From contig JAQVCM010000008.1 of NCBI GenBank assembly GCA_028689775.1, forward strand, positions 114,461 through 178,460: DNA of 64,000 nucleotides, read 5' to 3'. Shown here in pieces: positions 10,107-18,581 of the stretch. Position numbers and translations under genes: made by a program. Each line of letters opens with the position of its first letter. The first letter of the stretch is position 1. The stretch comes from Crocinitomicaceae bacterium. GTDB lineage: Bacteria; Bacteroidota; Bacteroidia; Flavobacteriales_D; Crocinitomicaceae. Below the pieces are notes generated by a model. The model was not told the origin of the DNA. It did not search any database and was given only the letters and a program-made list of their open reading frames with translations.

Positions 10107-10889
10107 ATGAGAGAAGAAAAAACAAAAGATTTAAAATTTGCCGTATTAATTGATGCTGACAATGTTCCCTATTCCAATGTGAAAGAGATGTTTGAGGAGA
10201 TTGCAAAGTACGGAACACCAACATTTAAACGCATTTATGCAGATTGGACAAAGCCAACCGTTTCGGGTTGGAAAAATGTTTTGCTTGAGAATGCAATTAC
10301 ACCGATTCAGCAATACAGTTATACAAGCGGAAAAAATTCATCGGATAGTGCTTTGATTATCGATGCGATGGACATACTTTACACGGGAAATGTGGATGGA
10401 TTTTGCATCGTTTCAAGCGATAGTGATTTCACCAGATTGGCTACGCGACTGCGAGAAGCTGGGATGAAAGTGATTGGTATTGGAGAGAAAAAAACATTGA
10501 AACCATTCATTACAGCGTGCGATAAATTCATTTACATCGAAATTCTGAAAGCGCAAAGCAATTCTGAATCAGAAGAAATGGATGAATCAGGTCAGAATAA
10601 AAAAGTAATTACCAAAAACAACGGTAAAAGTGCGAATCATCCTTTGAAGAAAATTGATCCAAAATTAATTCGATTGGTAGAAGACAGTATCAGTGATTTG
10701 GAAGATGAAGACGGTTGGACATTTCTTGGAGAATTAGGAAATTTGATGCTGAAGAAAAATCCAGATTTTGATCCCCGAAATTATGGTTTTCAGAAATTGT
10801 TACCGCTTATCAAAAGCTTGAAAAAGTTTGAGATTGATGCCCGAGAAACAGGAAAGAATAACATCAAGCACATTTATGTACGGAATTAA
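10107..10889 (+). CDS. NYN-domain protein with C-terminal LOTUS/OST-HTH domain
   Basis: Predicted cytoplasmic RNA-binding ribonuclease of 260 residues. The N-terminal half is a NYN (PIN-like, LabA/DUF88) domain: acidic motifs LIDADN (14-19), DSALIIDAMD (80-89) and SSDSDF (103-108) supply the expected metal-binding aspartates. A hydrophilic linker (150-180) leads to residues 185-260, which fit an OST-HTH/LOTUS winged helix that binds RNA. The NYN-LOTUS combination is known in bacteria, but its substrates are mostly unassigned. The gene stands alone, divergent from the large T9SS cargo gene and convergent with the Omp85 gene. Confidence 0.85.
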   Translation: MREEKTKDLKFAVLIDADNVPYSNVKEMFEEIAKYGTPTFKRIYADWTKPTVSGWKNVLLENAITPIQQYSYTSGKNSSDSALIIDAMDILYTGNVDGFCIVSSDSDFTRLATRLREAGMKVIGIGEKKTLKPFITACDKFIYIEILKAQSNSESEEMDESGQNKKVITKNNGKSANHPLKKIDPKLIRLVEDSISDLEDEDGWTFLGELGNLMLKKNPDFDPRNYGFQKLLPLIKSLKKFEIDARETGKNNIKHIYVRN

Positions 10890-10929
10890 GGTTTTAGAGA
10901 TAGCTTTCAAATAGCTTTAAAGCATCAGT

Positions 10930-12624
10930 TTAGAAATAAGCAATGTAACCAAAATGCACTTTCCCATCTCTAAACAAGATGGGGTTGTTGTATTGTTTCC
11001 CCAAGGCATACGAAATGGAAAAGGTTCCAATGTTGGTTCCGAAAGAAAAGCCAAGACCAAAACCAAGAGGCGTATCTTTGTAATATTGGTTGGTTTGGTT
11101 TTCGTACCACGCTTGATCGTAGAATAAAAATGCGAAGGAGTTTTGATCCACTAAAAACCGATATTCCGCAGAAAAAATGGAACTACTCGTTGCTCGCATT
11201 TCTTCTTCGTTGAATCCACGCAATGAATTTTGTCCTCCAAACCGAATGGATTCATTTTGATAAAAGATCGGTGCTAAGTAGAATTCAGATTGATTTGCCA
11301 AACGAATAACGTGTCTTTTTGCCAAAGGTAAAAACCATTCAATTTTTAATTCTGCTCGATAGGTCGTATTTGTCACAATTGCAGAAGTATCACTCTGTCT
11401 TGATTTTCTTTTTCCGATGGAAACATCTGTCAATAACGAAAATCCTTTGCTCGGATTTGGGATGTAATCCAGCGTTTGTTGGTAAAGTGATAATCCATAC
11501 GCATTGGTTTTAACAGAACCTAAATTTGAAAAAGTAGGATTGTTTAATCCGCCCTTTAAAACGGATGAACTATTATTCCTGTAAAAAGCTTTTAAATAAC
11601 TTCCATTGTTGAGCGCATATTGAATACCAACCGTAGATTTCAATTCCAAAAAGGAACTGTCTCTTTTGTACATTTGAAATTGACCGTCGATTCCAAAAGG
11701 AGTACTTAAGAGGTTTGGAACATTCATTTGAGCTTTCAAAGCTTGGGTTTGTGCTTGAATACTTTTCCAATTCAATTCCACAGATTCTGCTTTTTTCAAC
11801 ACGTTTACTAATTTGAGTCTGATGTCACCTGTCAGCATTACTTTTTGACTGACTGGATTTGGTTGCAGGCCAATGACTCCATTTGCTAAACTGACCGGTT
11901 TCGATTTCAAGTATAAAAATAATTCAGCACCATCTTTCGTAAACAAGATTTCTGCCGGTTTGATTTCTTCGATGAAACTAATTTGTTTCAAACGTGCAGA
12001 AATGAGTTGTACGTCTGATTGATTATAGACATCACCAACTTTGATATGGGTGTAGGAACTCAACAAACGCGTTGAAACAAAATCTTCTCCGCGCATGTTT
12101 ATCTTAATCCATTTAATGGAAGGGCCTTTGTTTATGAAGATTTTTGCAGATAAACTGATCGAGTCTAAAATCAAGCTATCCAGGGAAACAGCTCCAAATG
12201 GATATCCATTATTTTCTAAGTCACCTTGAATGTTTTGGAGTATTGTGGCAATTTGTTGTGGACTAAACTCTACGTTTGCAAGTAGTTTTTCAGAATACGA
12301 ACCCATTTGACGGAGCAAAGTAACATCTTCTTTTGCAACTCTTAATTTTGCTGATTTGAATTTTGGACCAACATACATGGAAATGGTGGTTTTGTTTTTT
12401 TGATGTTGTATAGAATCCACGGAGGTCAATAAATATCCTTTTTTGATTCCGTAAAAAACCAAGTCTTTGAGGTATTGTTGCGAAGCTGCACTGTCTTTAA
12501 AGGATGTTTCAGGATTTTTCTTGAGAATTTGATGTACGTTATTGGAAAAAATCAACTGATGAGGTTTCTGGCTTAGAGCAATCCAAGAGAAAAGAAGACA
12601 GAAACTGAGAAGTATTTTTTTCAT
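10930..12624 (-). CDS. Omp85-superfamily outer-membrane protein (BamA/TamA-like)
   Basis: Predicted outer-membrane barrel with periplasmic POTRA-like modules, 564 residues. A signal peptide (MKKILLSFCLLFSWIALS) is followed by about 220 residues with POTRA character (for example GPSIKWIKINMRGEDFVS, then VGDVYNQSDVQLISARLK). The 16-strand barrel region carries the conserved loop-6 motif as RFGGQNSLRGF. It is smaller than BamA (about 800 residues) and has too few POTRA repeats for BamA. A TamA-like or lipid/protein insertion role is possible but unproven. No partner gene is adjacent. Confidence 0.8.
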   Translation of the reverse strand: MKKILLSFCLLFSWIALSQKPHQLIFSNNVHQILKKNPETSFKDSAASQQYLKDLVFYGIKKGYLLTSVDSIQHQKNKTTISMYVGPKFKSAKLRVAKEDVTLLRQMGSYSEKLLANVEFSPQQIATILQNIQGDLENNGYPFGAVSLDSLILDSISLSAKIFINKGPSIKWIKINMRGEDFVSTRLLSSYTHIKVGDVYNQSDVQLISARLKQISFIEEIKPAEILFTKDGAELFLYLKSKPVSLANGVIGLQPNPVSQKVMLTGDIRLKLVNVLKKAESVELNWKSIQAQTQALKAQMNVPNLLSTPFGIDGQFQMYKRDSSFLELKSTVGIQYALNNGSYLKAFYRNNSSSVLKGGLNNPTFSNLGSVKTNAYGLSLYQQTLDYIPNPSKGFSLLTDVSIGKRKSRQSDTSAIVTNTTYRAELKIEWFLPLAKRHVIRLANQSEFYLAPIFYQNESIRFGGQNSLRGFNEEEMRATSSSIFSAEYRFLVDQNSFAFLFYDQAWYENQTNQYYKDTPLGFGLGFSFGTNIGTFSISYALGKQYNNPILFRDGKVHFGYIAYF

Positions 12625-12692
12625 TTATATTCAATAACGAGAAACAAAGTTCCTTATTTTAACAATTAAATGTTAAGATGTTGAGAACTAAT

Positions 12693-12725
12693 TTTGAACT
12701 TTAATTATTTTTAGTTGTACTTTTG
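12693..12725 (+). promoter_or_regulatory. Promoter of the small lipoprotein gene
   Basis: TTTG at 12693-12696, then 21 bases, then TACTTTTG at 12718-12725, which matches TAnnTTTG exactly. The start codon lies 33 bases downstream. Confidence 0.7.
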
Positions 12726-12758
12726 TTTGTTAAAATAAACATTTAATTTAAATCAGCT

Positions 12759-12899
12759 ATGAAAAAAGTCTTGACCATTACTCTTACAGCGATGTTTTTC
12801 GTTGTGATTTTATCTGCATGTGGTACCAAAAAAGGTGGAAGTTGTGATGCTTACGGTTACAATAATTCATCCGATACTCAAGAGCTTGCAAACAAATAA
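12759..12899 (+). CDS. 46-residue lipoprotein of unknown function
   Basis: Small secreted lipoprotein. The N-terminus is basic (MKK) with a hydrophobic stretch to residue 18, then a lipobox LSAC with the lipidated cysteine at 21. The mature part is only 26 residues: a GTKKGGSC segment, then a polar tail. The gene has its own exact-consensus promoter and its own terminator, so it is a monocistronic unit despite its size. I do not recognise the family with certainty; similar tiny lipoproteins with a GGSCDAYG-like core occur in Flavobacteriales as far as I recall. It is missed by length filters of common gene finders. Confidence 0.75.
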   Translation: MKKVLTITLTAMFFVVILSACGTKKGGSCDAYGYNNSSDTQELANK

Positions 12900-12922
12900 A
12901 TTGTTTCGTAATACTTAAATTG

Positions 12923-12949
12923 AGATCGGCTTTGTCGGTCTTTTTTTTT
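12923..12949 (+). terminator. Terminator of the small lipoprotein gene
   Basis: A 7-bp stem with two G-U pairs (12923-12929 with 12935-12941, loop CTTTG) is followed by nine T residues. Confidence 0.75.
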
Positions 12950-13013
12950 GACTTTACTTTTTGCCTCACTTCCTTTCCCAAAACATTAATCAACGGCAAC
13001 AATAAAAAACCAT

Positions 13014-13021
13014 TATCTTTG
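13014..13021 (+). promoter_or_regulatory. -7 element for purB
   Basis: TATCTTTG matches TAnnTTTG and lies 16 bases before the purB ATG, giving a very short leader. No clear TTG -33 box is present. Confidence 0.5.
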
Positions 13022-13037
13022 CACTTTAATTTTTGAT

Positions 13038-14393
13038 ATGGATTTGAACGCATTAACCGCAATTTCTCCTGCGGACGGAAGATATAGAGGAAGAACAAAC
13101 GAATTGGCGTTGTATTTTTCAGAATTTGGACTTATTAAGTACCGAGTTCGAATAGAAGTTGAATATTTAATTACGCTTGTTGAGTCAGGCGTATCTCCTT
13201 TGGCTGATTTTCCAAAAAATCAATTTGCAGCAATGCGCCAATGGTATCAAAAATTTTCTGAAGCAGATGCACTTTGGATCAAAGATTCTGAAAAAGTAAC
13301 CAATCACGACGTGAAAGCAGTTGAGTATTTCTTGAAAAAGAAAATGGCTGAACTTGGCTTGGAGAAATACTTGGAATTTGTACACTTCGGGTTAACATCT
13401 CAAGACATCAACAATACCAGCGTTCCATTGTCGATCAAAGAAGCATTGGAAGAACAATATTATCCTTTGTTGCAACAAGTAATTGACCGATTGAATGGTT
13501 TTGCACACGACTGGAAAGACATTCCAATGTTGGCAAAAACGCACGGTCAACCAGCTTCACCAACCCGATTGGGAAAAGAAATCCAAGTTTTTTCTGAACG
13601 ATTGGAAGTGCAATTTGCACAGTTGAAAAAGGTTCCCATGTCTGCTAAATTTGGCGGTGCAACTGGAAATTTAAATGCCCATCACGTTGCTTTTCCGAAT
13701 ACGGATTGGGTGAAATTTGCAAATCATTTTGTAAACGATATTCTCGGTTTAGATAGAAGTCAAACGACAACACAAATCGAGCATTACGATAATTTAGCAG
13801 CACTTTTTGATGTGTTAAAACGCATCAACAACATCATCATGGATTTGAACAGAGACATGTGGATGTACATTTCTATGAATTATTTCAAGCAAAAGCTGAA
13901 AGAAGGAGAAATTGGTTCATCTGCCATGCCGCACAAAGTAAATCCAATTGATTTCGAAAATTCGGAAGGAAATATTGGAATTGCAAATGCACTTTTCGAG
14001 CACTTGGCTTCTAAATTACCCGTTTCAAGATTACAGAGAGATTTAACAGATTCTACCGTATTGAGAATGATTGGTGTTCCATTTGCACATTCTTTCATCT
14101 CCTTCAAATCTACGTTAAATGGATTGGAGAAATTGCTTTTAAACGAAGCAGAATTCGAAGCAGATTTAGAACAAAACTGGGCAGTAGTTGCGGAGGCTAT
14201 TCAGACAATTTTAAGAAGAGAAGGTTATCCAAAGCCTTATGAAGCTTTGAAAGGTTTGACTCGCAAGAACGAAGCAGTTACTAAGAAGTCTGTTCATGAA
14301 TTTGTCGAAACATTAGACGTTTCAAGTGAATTGAAAAATGAATTGAAAAATATTTCTCCACAAAACTATTTGGGTATACAGTTGGTGAAATAA
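13038..14393 (+). CDS. purB: Adenylosuccinate lyase
   Basis: Cleaves SAICAR to AICAR and adenylosuccinate to AMP, each with release of fumarate, in purine synthesis. Length is 451 residues and the N-terminus (LTAISPADGRYRGRT) is of the E. coli PurB type. Conserved family regions are TSQDINNT (120-127), KTHGQPASPT (167-176, with the catalytic-region histidine) and the signature GSSAMPHKVNP (293-303). The gene is monocistronic, with a strong terminator starting 48 bases after the stop. Its last 54 bases are mirrored in degenerate form upstream of the following two genes. Confidence 0.96.
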   Translation: MDLNALTAISPADGRYRGRTNELALYFSEFGLIKYRVRIEVEYLITLVESGVSPLADFPKNQFAAMRQWYQKFSEADALWIKDSEKVTNHDVKAVEYFLKKKMAELGLEKYLEFVHFGLTSQDINNTSVPLSIKEALEEQYYPLLQQVIDRLNGFAHDWKDIPMLAKTHGQPASPTRLGKEIQVFSERLEVQFAQLKKVPMSAKFGGATGNLNAHHVAFPNTDWVKFANHFVNDILGLDRSQTTTQIEHYDNLAALFDVLKRINNIIMDLNRDMWMYISMNYFKQKLKEGEIGSSAMPHKVNPIDFENSEGNIGIANALFEHLASKLPVSRLQRDLTDSTVLRMIGVPFAHSFISFKSTLNGLEKLLLNEAEFEADLEQNWAVVAEAIQTILRREGYPKPYEALKGLTRKNEAVTKKSVHEFVETLDVSSELKNELKNISPQNYLGIQLVK

Positions 14394-14440
14394 TACTCAT
14401 GATCTATAATTTGTAATTGAACGCTCAAAAATGAATTCAT

Positions 14441-14489
14441 AAGACCTAATTAAATCTCACTTGATAGATTTAATTAGGTCTTTTTTTTT
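14441..14489 (+). terminator. purB terminator
   Basis: Perfect 17-bp stem (14441-14457 with 14466-14482, loop of 8) followed by a run of T. The stem and the bases after it resemble the terminators at 16416 and 18353, which supports a shared duplication origin. Confidence 0.9.
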
Positions 14490-14757
14490 AGCTTGTCTTT
14501 TCGAAATTCGGTATATTCTTGGAGATTTCAAATTTAAAGACGAAATGCTAACTCGGAAATATTTACATGAGTTTATAAGTTTATTGTCCGATAAATAGAT
14601 TTTAAATTGAGATCGAAGATTTCTCGATGTACAAAGGAATCTCATGCTTGATAAGTTAAAGCCTTCGCATTACATTCTCACGGAGACCTATTGATTTTCA
14701 ATTGGTTTATTTTCTTCTGTAAATTTTTATCTGACAAAGGTGATTGACTTTAAAACT

Positions 14758-14811
14758 GAATTTAAAATTATTTCTCCTGAAAACTATTTAAGTAAGCAAT
14801 TAGTTAAATAA
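14758..14811 (+). repeat. Degenerate copy of the purB 3' end (copy 1)
   Basis: By hand alignment 43 of 54 bases match purB 14340-14393, without gaps. If translated in the same frame it gives a C-terminus close to that of PurB (ending QLVK, then TAA in the same place). It lies just upstream of the first paralogue at 14848. The preceding stretch 14490-14757 holds no gene or motif I can support; parts of it may be further-decayed purB sequence. Confidence 0.7.
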
Positions 14812-14818
14812 TTCTTAA

Positions 14819-14826
14819 TACCTTGG
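14819..14826 (+). promoter_or_regulatory. Possible -7 element of the first paralogue
   Basis: TACCTTGG differs from TAnnTTTG at one base and lies 29 bases before the ATG. The second paralogue has TATATTGC at the equivalent distance (16699-16706). A 19-base block immediately before is identical in both copies, so the promoter region was duplicated with the gene. Confidence 0.35.
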
Positions 14827-14847
14827 TCCAAAATTTAAAATATTCCC

Positions 14848-16356
14848 ATGAGAAAATCAGCTATTTTACTACTATTATTAGTTCTAAGTACAAAAATCAG
14901 TGCCCAACTACAAATTAAGTTTTCAGATGTAAGCAAAGACTTTAAAGTCCTTTATAACTATTATCCGGTTTCAAAAAATGAATTTTATACCGTTAAAGGT
15001 GTTACGTCACCAACTATACATGATCAAATAGTAAAATATAAAAACTTTCAGAAAGTTTCTTCCAATAAAATTAAAGTAAATTATTTTGGAGGTAAAAATC
15101 GAGTAAGATATACAGTATTGAACGATCAATTAGTTGGTTTTTATAAAGATGAAAGTTCTTTACGCACTATCAAGTCAGAATATTTAACCATAGACAAGTA
15201 TGACAAAGATTGTATTCCCGAAGGAAGCGCTAAAGAGTTGTTAAGAATAGAAATTCAGAAAGAATGGAAAAATGAGGGTCGCTCTTATTCTATTTTAACT
15301 TCTGCAGATAAAAGTTTCTTCTGCGTTGAGTATAAAATACCAGTAAAAAAAGAGGAAGACAAGAGACAGTTTACTTACAAAATCTTATCGAAAGATTTAG
15401 AAGTAATATCGCAGGGTACATATGAAGTTCCGTATGCAGGCGATGAGTGTGAACTTAATGATAGATACTTGTCTAATACTGGAGATTATTTTATTTCATA
15501 TAATGTTTATCAGTACGAGAGTAAAAAAAGAGTAAAGAATTGGAATAACTTTCAAAAAGTGGTTTTGATGCAAATCAAGAACAATGGTGTTGTGGAAAGG
15601 GCTATTGAATTTGGCGAACAACGTGCAATGGAAATGACGTATTCTTCTGATGCGGATGGCATCATGACAATTTCAGGTGTTTATGGACTCAAAAGTGAAA
15701 TAGTGAGTAAAGGTATTTTCTTCCTAAAATATGATTTTAAAAATAATACTGTGATTCAGTCCGAATATGCAACGTTCGCTGAAAAAGGACTCGACGTTTC
15801 TGCTAGAAAATACCAATTCAATTTTAAAGACATGATCACACTTGCTGATGGCTCTCTGCTTGGATCGATTGAGTTATATGATTCGGAACTGAAAACAACT
15901 GGTTCCGGTGAAAATGCTTCTACAAGCATATATTATTACTACGATGATATAATTACCTACAAAATCAATGCAAAAGGTAGCTTTGACTGGTTTAATCAAA
16001 TGCATAAAATGCACATATCTAGAAATGATGACGGGTCTGTTAGTTCAGCTTTTACATTTTTGAAAAATGATAAGTTGATTGTCATGTTCAATGATCACGT
16101 TGAAAACTACGATGATAGAGGGAATTATACCACAGCAAAGAATTATGTCAAATTTTATAAAAAAACGAACGTTGTGGCATATACTGAAATTGATTTAGAA
16201 ACCGGTATTTCATCACGGAAGCTAGCGTTGAGTCCTGAGATACAAGACCAATATGCAGTGCCTAAAATGTTTCAATATGATACGAAAACAAATCAAGTTT
16301 GGATGGTTTTTCAACCAGATAGAAAAAACTTTCAATTTGCTATCTTGGAATTGTAG
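14848..16356 (+). CDS. Secreted protein of unknown family, paralogue A
   Basis: 502 residues with a clear signal peptide (MRKSAILLLLLVLSTKISAQ). It is collinear with the gene at 16727 over the whole length. Shared blocks include NEFY near residue 45, LSNTGDYF near 210, MTYSSD/MNYSSD near 265, the YDD pair near 370, MFNDHV near 410 and the C-terminal ALSPE..QYAVPK..YD.KTNQ.WM blocks. The pattern of many short beta-strand-like stretches suggests a beta-propeller or similar beta-rich fold; that is inference. I see no catalytic motif and no T9SS sorting tail. A periplasmic or surface role is likely. Confidence 0.75.
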   Translation: MRKSAILLLLLVLSTKISAQLQIKFSDVSKDFKVLYNYYPVSKNEFYTVKGVTSPTIHDQIVKYKNFQKVSSNKIKVNYFGGKNRVRYTVLNDQLVGFYKDESSLRTIKSEYLTIDKYDKDCIPEGSAKELLRIEIQKEWKNEGRSYSILTSADKSFFCVEYKIPVKKEEDKRQFTYKILSKDLEVISQGTYEVPYAGDECELNDRYLSNTGDYFISYNVYQYESKKRVKNWNNFQKVVLMQIKNNGVVERAIEFGEQRAMEMTYSSDADGIMTISGVYGLKSEIVSKGIFFLKYDFKNNTVIQSEYATFAEKGLDVSARKYQFNFKDMITLADGSLLGSIELYDSELKTTGSGENASTSIYYYYDDIITYKINAKGSFDWFNQMHKMHISRNDDGSVSSAFTFLKNDKLIVMFNDHVENYDDRGNYTTAKNYVKFYKKTNVVAYTEIDLETGISSRKLALSPEIQDQYAVPKMFQYDTKTNQVWMVFQPDRKNFQFAILEL

Positions 16357-16415
16357 TTTAAACATACCATTTATAAGTCCAATGATTTCGAAATAGGATT
16401 CATAACGTGGAATGC

Positions 16416-16466
16416 AAAACGCCTCAATTTAATCGATGTTGATAGATTTAATTGAGGCGTTTTTTT
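16416..16466 (+). terminator. Terminator after paralogue A
   Basis: 19-bp stem with one mismatch (16416-16434 with 16445-16463) and a T run. The 3' arm and the bases after it (GCTTGTCTTTTC) repeat those after the purB terminator at 14461-14502. Confidence 0.85.
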
Positions 16467-16636
16467 GCTTGTCTTTTCCAAATTTCAATTCGCTTTTTTT
16501 AACCACAAGATACGAAGTCTTTCGCAAGGTGAAATTGTTGAACCCTGAAGTTTCATCCAAGATTTTTATATTTAATAACGATCCAGGTACTCAGAAGTAC
16601 GCAATCAAGTTTATAGACTGCTTATACGTTTTGATT

Positions 16637-16691
16637 GAATTGAAAATATTTATTTCCAGAAATTTATTAGGACATACTAAAAGTTAAATAA
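16637..16691 (+). repeat. Degenerate copy of the purB 3' end (copy 2)
   Basis: This stretch begins GAATTGAAAATATTTATTTC and ends AGTTAAATAA. It resembles purB 14340-14393 and copy 1, but needs small gaps, so the old frame is broken. The 19 bases at 16682-16700 are identical to 14802-14820. The rest of the 370-base gap between the two paralogues (16467-16636) shows nothing I can name. Confidence 0.5.
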
Positions 16692-16726
16692 TTCTTAATA
16701 TATTGCGCCCAAATTAAAACTACATT

Positions 16727-18298
16727 ATGAAAAAATCAGCTATTTTACTGCTTTTGTTGTGCTTCAGTACGGCGATTAAAGCACAATTAAAAATCGAATT
16801 CTCTGAGGTTACGAAACCAGTTGGAGGGTTTGGAGGATTTTATCCAATCTCTGAAAATGAGTTCTATGCGGTTCGCACAACAGGTGCATTGAGAGGTACT
16901 ACGCAGTTGGCAAGATATAAAAATTATCAGGAAGTAGCTGCCAGTAAAGTTAAAATGACTGTTGGTACTGGGTCAGCAACTTGGGTAACTAGTGCGATGG
17001 TAGACGAGAATGTAATTGTCTTTTTCTCTGACAGAAGCGCAAAGGGTGATAGCAAATCAGACTTTTTATACGTTCAAAAGTTCAATAAAGACTGTCTTCC
17101 AGATGGAGCTCCGAAAGAATTATCGAGTATTGAAGTTTTAAAAAGTTGGAAAAAAGGAGGCGGATCTTATTCTGTATTGGCTTCTGCGAATGAAAATTTC
17201 TTTTGTGTAGAATATCTTATTCCAGGCAAAAAAGATGAGAACGATCGATTTGTATACAAGATATTTTCGAAAGATTTCAAAGTAGTTACGGAGGGTGAAT
17301 ACCAAGTTCCTTACGATACTAAAATCTCAGATATTTCAAGAAGATTTTTATCCAATACGGGAGATTATTTCCTTTCTTGTAACATTTACGATCTTGGAGA
17401 TAAAAAAAGAGTAAAAGACTTCTCTTTAATCGATAAAGTTATTTTGTTACACATTAAAGACAATGACGTTGAAGAAATGGCGATGGAAATAGACGGTCGT
17501 CGCGCTATTCAAATGAATTATTCTTCAGACGGTAAAGGGATTTTGACTTTTACAGGTCTGTATGGTGAAAAGAAACAAGCGGGAATAAAAGGAATCTTTT
17601 ATTTTAGATATGATTTCAAAAATAAAAAACAAATTGACTCTGGTTTTGAACCGTTCTCTAAAGAATTCATTACGAAAGGTTGGACAGATAAACAAAAGGA
17701 GAAAGCTGACAAGAAACAAAAGAAAGGAAAAGCCGAACCTCAGTTGTATAATTACAAAATCAGAGACTTGATGACCTTGGCTGATGGGAGTATCATTGGA
17801 TTAATGGAACAATATTACGTTCAAGTAGTAACTACAACGGACCCTAAAACAGGTGCAACTACAACGAGGTATATTTACCATTACGATGATTTAATTGCGT
17901 ATAAAATCAAAGCAGATGGTACCTTTGATTGGATTAATAAAATCCCTAAAAGACAAACATCACAGAATGATGGAGGATTTTTAAGTTCAGTTTACTCATT
18001 TTTGAAAGACGGAAAAATGATCATTATGTTTAATGACCATGTTAAAAACTACGATACAAAAGGAGATTATAATGGTGAGACATACGGCGTTGTTTATCGT
18101 AAGAAAACAAATGTAGTAGCTTATTTAGATTTAAATGTAGAGACAGGAGAATACAAACGTAAATTGGCTTTGAGTCCAGAAACAGTAAATCAATATGCTG
18201 TTCCGAAGTCGTTTGAGTATGATTCAAAAACAAATCAAATTTGGATGACATTCAGACCAAAAGGTAAGAGATTCCAGTTTGGTAAATTAGAATTATAA
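16727..18298 (+). CDS. Secreted protein of unknown family, paralogue B
   Basis: 523 residues with signal peptide MKKSAILLLLLCFSTAIKAQ. It is the tandem duplicate of the gene at 14848; similarity runs from the signal peptide to the last residues (FQFGKLEL against FQFAILEL). It differs by a lysine-rich insertion near residues 322-340 (KQKEKADKKQKKGKAEPQ). The function is unknown. The duplicates have diverged far more than a recent duplication would allow, and both frames are intact, so both are probably selected. Confidence 0.75.
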   Translation: MKKSAILLLLLCFSTAIKAQLKIEFSEVTKPVGGFGGFYPISENEFYAVRTTGALRGTTQLARYKNYQEVAASKVKMTVGTGSATWVTSAMVDENVIVFFSDRSAKGDSKSDFLYVQKFNKDCLPDGAPKELSSIEVLKSWKKGGGSYSVLASANENFFCVEYLIPGKKDENDRFVYKIFSKDFKVVTEGEYQVPYDTKISDISRRFLSNTGDYFLSCNIYDLGDKKRVKDFSLIDKVILLHIKDNDVEEMAMEIDGRRAIQMNYSSDGKGILTFTGLYGEKKQAGIKGIFYFRYDFKNKKQIDSGFEPFSKEFITKGWTDKQKEKADKKQKKGKAEPQLYNYKIRDLMTLADGSIIGLMEQYYVQVVTTTDPKTGATTTRYIYHYDDLIAYKIKADGTFDWINKIPKRQTSQNDGGFLSSVYSFLKDGKMIIMFNDHVKNYDTKGDYNGETYGVVYRKKTNVVAYLDLNVETGEYKRKLALSPETVNQYAVPKSFEYDSKTNQIWMTFRPKGKRFQFGKLEL

Positions 18299-18352
18299 TA
18301 AAATATTTATTTAAGCTGATTATTTTTTAGAATGGCTTAAATAAAGGGATAT

Positions 18353-18406
18353 AAAAGGACCTAAATAAAATCTAAGGGGATGGATTTTATTTAGATCCTT
18401 TTTTTT
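18353..18406 (+). terminator. Terminator after paralogue B
   Basis: 20-bp stem with one mismatch (18353-18372 with 18383-18402) followed by T residues. It belongs to the same terminator family as those at 14441 and 16416. A second 11-bp hairpin (18306-18316 with 18335-18345) precedes it. Confidence 0.85.
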
Positions 18407-18417
18407 ATTGAAAATTG

Positions 18418-18448
18418 TTTGCAGAATTAAATTAAAGTAATACCTTTG
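18418..18448 (+). promoter_or_regulatory. Consensus promoter of a candidate small RNA
   Basis: TTTG at 18418-18421, 19 bases, then TACCTTTG at 18441-18448: a full match to the Bacteroidota promoter consensus at ideal spacing. No reading frame with an ATG follows before the next terminator. Confidence 0.75.
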
Positions 18449-18453
18449 TACCA

Positions 18454-18551
18454 CAATTACAATTTTTCATAGGGATTGTTTTTGGGTTTTATAGTTTTAG
18501 CATAGTTTAGCGAAAAGAGGAGTAGAATTTCATAGGTTTACTCCTCTTTTT
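18454..18551 (+). ncRNA. Candidate small RNA of about 100 nt
   Basis: The stretch between a consensus promoter and a strong terminator contains no ATG at all. The longest GTG/TTG frame is about nine codons. The predicted transcript starts near 18454 and ends in the T run at 18547-18551. The 5' half is U-rich and mostly unstructured, as in base-pairing regulatory RNAs. The signature loops of 4.5S RNA and tmRNA are absent, and it is too short for RNase P RNA or 6S RNA. The convergent nudL gene ends 31 bases downstream. Confidence 0.55.
18513..18551 (+). terminator. Terminator of the candidate small RNA
   Basis: Perfect 12-bp stem (18513-18524 with 18539-18550, 14-base loop) ending in five T residues. 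The minus-strand copy could also serve nudL, though its T run is only four bases. Confidence 0.8.
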
Positions 18552-18581
18552 GATTTCTGTAAGTTAGTGTGCTAAAAGTTT

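Noticed and set aside
12784..13098. 104-codon minus-strand frame across the small lipoprotein gene and the purB start
   Set aside because: It runs opposite a promoter, a lipobox gene, a terminator and the purB start. These have strong independent signals.
16436..16687. 83-codon + frame between the two paralogues
   Set aside because: It begins inside a terminator stem and ends within the degenerate purB-like segment; no coding character.
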